Source: Macrotis lagotis (taxonomy: Eukaryota > Chordata > Mammalia > Peramelemorphia > Peramelidae). Taken from it: DNA of 64,000 nucleotides. Below the pieces are notes generated by a model. It did not search any database. It saw nothing but the letters and a program-made list of their open reading frames with translations, and was not told the origin of the DNA. Position 1 is the stretch's first letter. Each line of letters opens with the position of its first letter. Positions 56,641-64,000 of the stretch are shown here, in pieces. Position numbers and translations under genes: made by a program. The DNA lies in contig NC_133661.1 of the NCBI RefSeq assembly GCF_037893015.1, positions 221,172,299-221,236,298 of the forward strand, written 5' to 3'.

Positions 56641-56964
56641 TTATATGACTTACTTTGGTACCAAAGAGGAGCACACCAATTAACCAAATGACTGAAGGTA
56701 TGCTTTGGCACAATTATGTTTATTATAGTGAGGAGTATGCTATGCAATTTATCCTTCTCACTTGCTTTCCCCAGAATTGTTCCATCTCACAGCCTGATTT
56801 ATAGGAAACAGGACTATTGGAGATGGTCTTGTTGCTGCAGAAGTATCTTGGCCTTGAGTAGGGTTGTAACTCAAAGTCAATATGTAGTTTGTAGGGATGA
56901 TAGTGGATAGATTAGTGGTATTTGTTTCTGTTTGAATTTGATGCCACCGAGCTACTAGAGAGTT
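56641..56964. other. Unrecognised interval
   Basis: A 64-codon plus-strand open piece lies here; it has no motif, no splice context on the host gene's strand, and is probably chance. Confidence 0.3.
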
Positions 56965-56967
56965 GTA

Positions 56968-57127
56968 TTTTATTTAATTTTATTTTATTTTTGCAAGGCA
57001 ATAGGGTTAAATGACTTTCTGAAGATTACACAGCTAGGTAATTATTAAGTGTTTGAGGCCAGATTTGAAGTCAAGTCCTCATGACTCCAGGGCTGGTACT
57101 TTATTCACTGTGCCACCTAGCTGCCCC
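56968..57127 (-). repeat. tRNA-derived marsupial SINE
   Basis: 'ttttgcaaggcaatagggtt', 'acacagctaggtaattatta', 'ctccagggctggtactttat', 'gccacctagctgcccc'; the word 'agagttgtat' occurs on both sides as a likely target duplication. Confidence 0.9.
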
Positions 57128-57714
57128 AAGAGTTGTATGTTAAACAAGATGAGGCTCAAAGATTATTGAAGTGTCCTTAGGGCAAATCCTTTATCTCTAT
57201 TTTATTTTATATTTCCATTAATGACATATAAAATAGTATCATACCTATTAAATGTAAAAGATAATAATAGCATCAGAGTTCAGAAAGATTTTAACTAGCT
57301 AGAGTAATGGGTCAAATATATTTCCCCCATCCCATGGAAAAAAATTCTTTTTTGCAATTTCTAGGCCCCAAATAAATGTTTTCTGTATTTCTATAAATTA
57401 TTCTACTCTTGTTTTCAAATATCATTTTTCCCCTAGAAAATCTGAGATTTTAATAAATTGTAAGAACACTACAAATCAAAAATGTTTCATAATCGCACCT
57501 AAAAGTGAATATGACCTTAGAGTACTTTAATATATCATCCATGCCTAGGAACTTTTCAGTGGAATATTATATTTTTCTGTTCCTCATTAAATATATACTA
57601 ATCCTTTAAATATTGTTACTTTATCCCAGAAAGTACTTTTAGGGAAGAAGAGACTTCACTATGTTGAAAGGAAAAGTTTGTAGCAAAAGAGGATAATGTT
57701 ATAAAAAGAATTAG

Positions 57715-57905
57715 ATTTGAAATCAAGAAACAGATTTCATTATTGGCTCTGATACTTTTTTAGCCATGTGACCATAAGGAAGTGGCATTGCTTATTTGAA
57801 TCTCAATTTTCTTGTCTTTAAAGTCAGGAAATAACAATTTCATGACCTTTCTCAGAGTATAGTTAAAGATAGCTTTATAGTTCTTAAAATTCTATACATG
57901 TGTGA
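57715..57905 (+). repeat. MIR-like SINE fragment
   Basis: 'tttagccatgtgaccataag', 'tgaatctcaattttcttgtc', 'tttaaagtcaggaaataaca'. Plus-strand MIR order, old copy. Confidence 0.55.
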
Positions 57906-58165
57906 ATAATTATATAAAAGTATAAACATCTAAATTTACATAATTAAAATTCATAGAAGTTCACATGACTACTTTCCAGTTTTGTACTCATCTGAAAACA
58001 TAGTGTTCATAAAGGGATCATAGTTTTCCCATTGTACAGAATCACAATTATTGTTACTTTACCTCTTTTTCAAAAGTAGTAAAGGAATTTATCCAATATT
58101 CCTATTAAATTTAATATAATAACCAATCACCCTTGCCTCATGAAGACCCAGAACATGTATCATAC

Positions 58166-58240
58166 CTGAAATTCATCATAAAATTTACAAAAAGTGACTC
58201 CAGGGATAACAACCACTCTGAAATGGAAGAGTTCAGAACC
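58166..58240 (-). CDS. Penultimate coding exon of the host membrane-protein gene
   Basis: 75 bases, 25 codons, phase 0 at both ends. Acceptor TTTTTCTTTAG precedes 58,240; donor CAG|GTATG follows at 58,165. It encodes GSELFHFRVVVIPGVTFCKF then YDEFQ: alternating hydrophobic residues of a beta strand, one cysteine, then an acidic segment leading straight into IYVDDVP of the next exon. Beta-strand plus Cys immediately before a membrane helix is seen in CatSper auxiliary subunits; this remains tentative. Exons further 5' should lie above 58,240, mostly beyond the window. Confidence 0.65.
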
Positions 58241-58574
58241 CTAAAGAAAAATACACAGAACAATTAACAAGAAGTAGCATCTCCAGGATTTAAATACATT
58301 TATAATAAAAGGCAACTATTAATAAAATTTCTGAATTATTACACTAAATATTCTAAAAACTAAAGAAGAATCTAATTTTAGGATCAATTAAAAGCATAGC
58401 TTAAATTACATTAAGAATAATAACAATTAATAATGATGATGATGACCCCACTAAGCCCAAACCATTTATGGAATGTAGGGCAATTCATTCTGCTTTTTCT
58501 CTACAATGATCTCTTCTTCAAATCATACAATACATTGCTGTATAAGTAAGGAGAATGTCAGCTATAGTAAAAGT

Positions 58575-59325
58575 CTATAATGGAGAGCAATATGGAACTA
58601 TTCCCAAAGAGCAATAAAACTATTCATACCCTTTGACCCAGCAATTCCAATTCTAAGACTATATCCAGAAAAAAACTGTAAAAAATAGGAAAAGTCCTAC
58701 ATGTTGCAAAATATTCAGAGAAGTTCTTTCTGTAGTAGCAAAAAATTGGAAATTGAAGGGATACCCAGCAATTGGAGAATGGCGAAACAAGTTATGGTAT
58801 GTGAATACTATGGAATATTATTGTTCTATTAAAAAACAATAAATGGTCAGACTCTAGAGAAGCATGAAATGACTTACATGATCTGATGCTGAGCAAAGAG
58901 AATAGAGTCAAGAGAACAAATGTATACATCAACAACATGAGATGAACAACCTTGATGGAAACAACTCCTCTCTACAATCCAGAGATCTCTACAATCCAGA
59001 GAGCTAGGAAAACTGTAACCATATTATCCCCAACCAGAAGGGAAAAAACCCAAAACAAAACAATGTAAAACACAGAAAAAAACACCCCTACTAAAATTGA
59101 TGAACACTTTATAAAAATCATCTCTTACACTTAATCCCAATTCCTCATGCCAAGAATTACTATTTTGTAAATATGTTTAACAAAATATGTATGTAAAATG
59201 CTAACCTGACTTTCCCTACTGAGGGGAGGGGGATAGGAAGGAAGAGTGGAGGAAAATTTTGTAACTTGGAAATATGCATATGAAATATGAAAATTTAAAA
59301 AGAATTAATTTTTTTTTAAAAAAGG
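58575..59325 (+). mobile_element. L1 3' end
   Basis: Begins in the ORF2 C-terminus ('ggagagcaatatggaactat', then TTTGACCCAGCAATTCCAAT, the DPAIPI block), continues through the 3' UTR ('gaactgatgctgag'-like, 'gagtcaagagaacaa') and ends in an A-rich tail at 59,290-59,325. 5'-truncated. Confidence 0.8.
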
Positions 59326-60985
59326 AGTCTATGAAAGCCTGGAAGAATGCTGATTTGCTAACATGTTGATGTCTGAATTATCTCCTCAGCCGATGTGATG
59401 AAACTATTCACATGAATCTAGAGCAAAGACATGAATATTTTCTCTATGCACCAAAAAATGCAACATGGTAATTCTAGAAACAGATCTCTCAAGTTATAGT
59501 CAGGGTCTCAGCTACAAGTCACATGATCAATGTAGAAATCCCTTTAAAATAACTGACACCCCCCCCCCCACTCCATACCTTTATTTGTTAACCCAGATTA
59601 GAGAATATTAGAAATAAAAGTGTGGAGCTAAATAAATATATTGAGGGAAATGTTTTAGATGCTGGGGTTATAAAAAAGGCTTCACTTTGGATTTCTTGAT
59701 CATATGGTAACTAAGATAGCAGATTAGTCACTCCTGAATACTTTTATTTTCTTAAAAAAAAATTAAGAATTCTGTGCCAAATAGAACAATTTTAACAGAA
59801 TCCACAGAATAAAGACTATAGAATTCTAGTAAGGTAAAATTGCTATGAATTAACACCAAGGAATACTAAAGTCCTCTCTCAATACTTTAAGACCTCTCTC
59901 AAAACTCTGTCCCTACCCCAAACTTTAATGATCTCAAAGAAAGCACACAAAATGACTCCTAGGTTTTTATCTGGACCAATCAAGGGACTTGTCCTCCTCC
60001 CACCCCACAAGCAACAGAAAATGACTGCCCAATTATGTGAAGCAGAAGGGAGCAGCTGTAAAGATATATTGCCTTTTGACTGGATCTCTACCCAATGACT
60101 GTAGACTCTGCTTTAACCTAGCTGAGAAAAAAAATGAGGAACATCTTCTAGATGGAACTAAATAGCAGAATAGAAAGAATGCTCTACCTGAAGTGAGGAA
60201 AACCTGAGTTAGAGACTTACTATGACCTTGAGCAAGTAAGTAAGTTAGCTTTTATCTCCCTCAGGGACCTCACCTATTAAAGGGGAATATTAATAGCATA
60301 TACTCAAGTGTTCTTATGAGGATATTCCTACTCTGACTATTTACAAATGATTATTATGACTACTCTCACCACCACCACCACTACTACCTATGACTACTTC
60401 TACTTCTACTGCTACTGTTGCTGTTCTTGTCATCATCATTGTTCTTCTTGTAGTTGAAATAAAAGGCATGAACTAGGATTGGAGGCCACCATACTAACAT
60501 AGAGTATTGACACCCAGAAGAAAATGGTTCAGGATGAAAAATGCTTTTATCTACCAATGGAAGAAATCTGAAATAGACTTGCAGATCTGAGAATAATATA
60601 CTCACTGTCAAAGGTAGATGGGGCAGAAAATGAGCAATGGGGGAAACATAAGACCAATGTTCAAGAGAAAAAATCTCAATAAAGACACAAAGTAAAAAAA
60701 TAGAAAAAATGATCAAGATGACCCTAAATCAAATGAAAAGAATGAGTGAATACCCAAAGAATATAAAAGTATAAAAATGTATTTTAAGACAAGTGAAAGA
60801 GAACCAAAGCCTGATGAAATATTCCATTTATAAAAGGAAGAGAATTCAGAATTTAGGTATTCAGTACAAAATTCATTATGTTATAAAGAAATATTCATTA
60901 TGTTATAAAAATGAATCTTTAATGGAGAATTTGCAGAAAGATGAGAAAAACAGATGAACAGATATGGAAGTTTTCAATTGTAAAA
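59326..60985. other. Mostly unrecognised; one MIR-like patch
   Basis: 60,150-60,330 follows MIR order on the plus strand ('gcagaatagaaagaatgctc', 'gaaaacctgagttagagact', 'atgaccttgagcaagtaagt'). A 110-codon minus-strand open piece (60,716-60,384) has no family motif and ends in simple AAC/TAC repeats; I do not call it a gene. Confidence 0.35.
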
Positions 60986-61439
60986 ATTGTAGAGGATCTT
61001 CAATGAAGAACTGTCTCTTTGTGGGGAAAGGAGAAGTAAGTCCAGGAGTAAGAAAAGGGAAAGCTAGCAGGAGGTCTTTAGCCATAGTGCAATCCAAGTC
61101 CCAACAGCTTAATAATAAGAGAGATCCCGGCAGCTAGATAGCAAGCCAGCCAGGAGGATCACAACCCCAAGCAAATTCTGAACCCTGAAAAAGACAGGAC
61201 TGGGTCAGGAACAATCCTTTGTTAAGTCAAAACCTGGAAAAAAATAAAACAAAAAACTTCTGCAAAAGCAAGGCCAGGACTTCATAGGCAACATCTTGGC
61301 CAACAACAAGCCAGGGAATCAGACCCCAGCTCCAGAAAAATAGAAAACTTGGATCTATAGCAGCAGAACTGCAATAACAAAGATAAACAAAAAAGCTAAA
61401 AGACCACTCACTATATAAAACTACTTCACAGATAAAGAT

Positions 61440-62340
61440 ACGAGCAATGTCATGTCTGAAGAAGAAAGCAGTGAAAAATCACTCACAGAGGAAGTATTAA
61501 ACAGTCTATAAAATGGATGCAAATACAAAAAGTCATCAAAGAGCTTAAAAATAATTTAAAAATCAAAGAGAAAAGAAAAATGGAAAAAAGAAATGGAATT
61601 CATGCAGGAAAATTGTGACAAGCTGACCACAGAAATCAAGTCCATTAAAAGTTTCCACTGGAAAAGGAAACACAGAAGCTAATTGAAGAAAATAAAATCC
61701 TATAAATTAGAATTGAACAGTTAGAAATCAATGAATCTACAAAACTACAAGAATACATCAAACAAAATAAAAAGGCTGAAAAAAATTGTAGAAAATGTAA
61801 AATATCTTCTAGGGAAAGTAAATGACCTGGTAAACAGATCCAGGAGAGACAATCTACCAATCACTGGACTACTAGAAAGCCTGGGCCAACAAAAAAAACT
61901 GGAAAATATCATGCAGGAATTTATAAGGGAAAACTGCCCCAATATACTAGAACAAGATCATAATATATAATTGAAAGAATCCATAGAACCCCATCCAGAA
62001 AGAGACCCCAGGATAAAAATTCCAAGGGTTGTAATAACCAAATTCCAGAACCCTCAAATAAAAGAGAGAATATTACAAGCAACAAAAAGAAAACAATTGA
62101 GAAAGAAAGGGAACATAATCAGACTAAAACAGGCCCTATAAGCCTCAACACTAAAGGATCAGAAGAACTGGAATAATATATTTTGGAGAGCCAAGGGCCT
62201 GAATTACAACCCAGAATATACTACCCTGAAAAATTCCCCATATACTGTCAACAAAAACAATGGATATTCATTGAAATACAGGACTTCTAGAATTTCCTGA
62301 CACAAAGATCAGAAGTGAACAGATAATTCTTTCACCAAAT
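61440..62340 (+). pseudogene. L1-F ORF1 remnant
   Basis: Open piece 61,731-61,970 encodes a coiled-coil end and linker (SNKIKRLKKIVENVKYLLGK, then LENIMQEFIRENCPNILEQD). The following frame carries the RNA-binding region with PHPERDPRIKIPR-like residues, and the C-terminal domain lies near 62,230-62,330. Frameshifts and stops separate the pieces. Confidence 0.7.
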
Positions 62341-62639
62341 ACATGAAGAGTTACATAAAAAAACATAAATGAAAAGGGGACTGAAAAAACAAAACTGTTT
62401 TAAACAAATGTTGGATCCTAAAAGGGAAGATATAACAATTCTAATTATTTAGAACTTTACTTCTCTAAGAGGGTAGAATATAATTGAAAAGAAGGAATCT
62501 AAAGGATATATGTATAATATGCTTTTGTCTCTCAATTGAAGAGGTCCACAATTACATCTATAGTTGAGGCAAAAAGCCCTGGAAAAAAAAGCAGGGGTGT
62601 TAACTTTAACTTAAGTGTCTCTTTATACTTTGAGTCACT

Positions 62640-62797
62640 TTTTTTTAGGTTATTTTTTTTGTAAGGCAGTGGAGTTAAGTGGCTTGCCCAAGGCCACACA
62701 GCTAGGTAATTATTAAGTGTCTGAGGCTGGATTTGAACACAGGTACTATTGACTCCAGAGCCATTGCTATATCCACTGGGGCACCTAGTCGCCCCTT
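62640..62797 (-). repeat. tRNA-derived marsupial SINE in L1-F
   Basis: Reverse copy, 'gtggcttgcccaaggccaca' to 'ggggcacctagtcgcccc'. Flanked by TACTTTGAGTCA on both sides, a likely 12-base target duplication. Confidence 0.92.
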
Positions 62798-63834
62798 ACT
62801 TTGAGTCATTTTAATCAGAAGGTGCTGAAAACCTTGCTTAATGAGGACCTGAGACACTTGTCTCTGTTACTTATAATCATTTCTAAGGTTCTCAGGTGAG
62901 ACCTCCCGAGTCTCTCAATACTAAGAAATCTTTAAGCATCATGAACTGTGAGAACCAGAGACAGTGTCTCTGTTACTTACAATCATTGTAAAGTTCTCTT
63001 TGAGACCTCCAAAATCTCAGTACTTAGAAATCTTCAACATTCTTGCAGGTAATTAGATCAGGTTTTGAATTAATGGATGCTTCACTTAACAAGGAGTTAA
63101 GTACCTTGGTTGGGGAAGGGGAAGAGTAAAGTGGAAGAAAGAAGAGGCCTTGGTTCATTTAACAAGGTACTAAGTATTCTGGGTGGGGAGGGGGGGGAGG
63201 TAAAGTGTGAAAGAAAATAGGCCTGGGAGGAGGAGCACAAATAGTTCAAGAAATGATATATAATTTTGGATGATACTTTGGCTTGTAAAGAGTATTGTGT
63301 ATTCTTGAAAGCTACTTGAAAAGAGTGTAAAGGAAAAAATATGATTATAATTATAATTTGATACAATTTGACTCAGTATTGCTTATCAGGCAATCAAGTA
63401 AACAATCTGTGATATCTTGATAACAATAGGCACTTATCAAGCAAAAAAATAATTGAACTGTGATTAATGATACTTGACTAAATGATAGAGCAACAAGGGA
63501 AGAGACACAAAGATTTGTAATTTTAGAGGGGGAAAAATAGAGATCGTGAATGCTAAGTAAATATTTAGACCATTAAGGGAATAAGATACATTCCCATTTG
63601 GATTTGGATTTAAAAGTCTAACTTAATCTACAGGGAAGGAGGGACTGGTAATTTGGAAAAATAAGGGAAGAAGGGACTGATAAAAGGTCAGGGAAGGCAT
63701 AAGTGAAAATAAATTGAAAGTTAAATTTCTAAAAGAAAAGTCAAAGGGAAAGGTATGAAATTTGGTGAGGATGAATAAGAGAAAAGGAAAGAGATAAATA
63801 TAAATGGAGAGAGATAGCATGGAGGATAAATACA

Positions 63835-64000
63835 GAATTAATAATCTTAATTGTAAATGTGAATGAGATGAACTGTTCCATAAAATGTAAGCATATAGCA
63901 GGATCGATTAAAAACCAGAATCCTACCATATGTTGTTTACAAGAAACACATTTGAAGCAGAGAGATACACACAGGGTAAAGGTAAAAAAGGTTAGAGGAA
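63835..64000 (+). pseudogene. L1-F ORF2 start (partial)
   Basis: 'aattaataatcttaattgta' and 'aatgtgaatgagatgaactg' match the ORF2 endonuclease opening of L1-E at 26,218 (LVILTVNVNGMN); the residues here read LIILIVNVNEMN. Truncated by the window edge. Confidence 0.6.

Larger units (their letters stand above)
52191..58165 (-). other. Intron between the two host exons
   Basis: Donor CAG|GTATG at 58,165 and acceptor TTTCAG above 52,190 give an intron of about 5.97 kb. It holds the AT palindrome, an L2-like stretch, an L1 scrap, CORE SINEs, a BovB-like element and a tRNA SINE. 52,193-52,800 has no recognised feature. Confidence 0.6.
60990..64000 (+). mobile_element. L1 5' half, running off the window (L1-F)
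   Basis: 5' UTR (60,990-61,400), ORF1 (about 61,440-62,340), a long inter-ORF region (62,345-63,830) and the beginning of ORF2 at about 63,835. A SINE is inserted at 62,640-62,797. This copy provides the uninterrupted reference for the split ORF1 of L1-E. Whether ORF2 is open cannot be judged here; ORF1 is already broken. Confidence 0.85.

Noticed and set aside
60384..60716. 110-codon minus-strand open frame with hydrophobic start
   Set aside because: Ends in simple triplet repeats, no family resemblance, not in splice context with the host exons.

Overview
The window is about 64 kb of AT-rich vertebrate DNA and looks like a marsupial nuclear genome. The evidence is repeat content: many copies of one tRNA-headed CORE-type SINE with A/B boxes and a tail ending near CCTTGCAAAAA, marsupial-type L1 elements with HAL1-like (half-L1) derivatives, a BovB-like RTE element, and an endogenous retrovirus joining betaretrovirus-type gag to a type D env, a kind known from marsupials. 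The species cannot be fixed from the sequence alone. All family assignments come from recognised words and translations, not a database search, so edges without a target-site duplication are good to a few tens of bases.

Layout. 1-2,750: old SINE/MIR/L2 fragments and a GATATA microsatellite. 2,750-9,590: one long minus-strand L1, a second L1 scrap and HAL1-like pieces. 9,680-12,060: an RTE-like remnant and a deleted plus-strand L1. 12,690-30,762 is the most structured part, a nest. A plus-strand L1 is split inside ORF1 by a minus-strand class I-like provirus (LTRs at 13,772 and 24,155). That provirus holds a HAL1 copy, an L1 scrap and a 5'-truncated minus-strand L1. The last of these is split by a second minus-strand provirus (19,716-22,823, betaretroviral/type D), and a SINE sits on that provirus's border. 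30,763-52,000: unrecognised sequence broken by SINEs, LTR-like stretches and 3' L1 pieces. 52,008-58,240: two minus-strand coding exons of a host membrane-protein gene, separated by a ~6 kb intron with L2-, BovB- and SINE-derived sequence. 58,575-64,000: an L1 3' end, then the 5' half of a plus-strand L1 that runs off the window.

How it fits together. The only credible host coding sequence is the pair of exons at 58,166-58,240 and 52,008-52,190. They are in phase, have good splice sites, and encode the end of an extracellular domain, one membrane helix and a short basic tail; a CatSper auxiliary subunit is possible but unproven. Every retroelement frame seen is broken by stops, frameshifts or deletions. 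The second provirus is much the best preserved: it keeps a complete LTR, a primer-binding site for tRNA-Lys, a leader splice donor, most of the gag N-terminal half, the integrase C-terminus and most of env, but lacks the gag end, protease, reverse transcriptase, the env membrane anchor and the 3' LTR.
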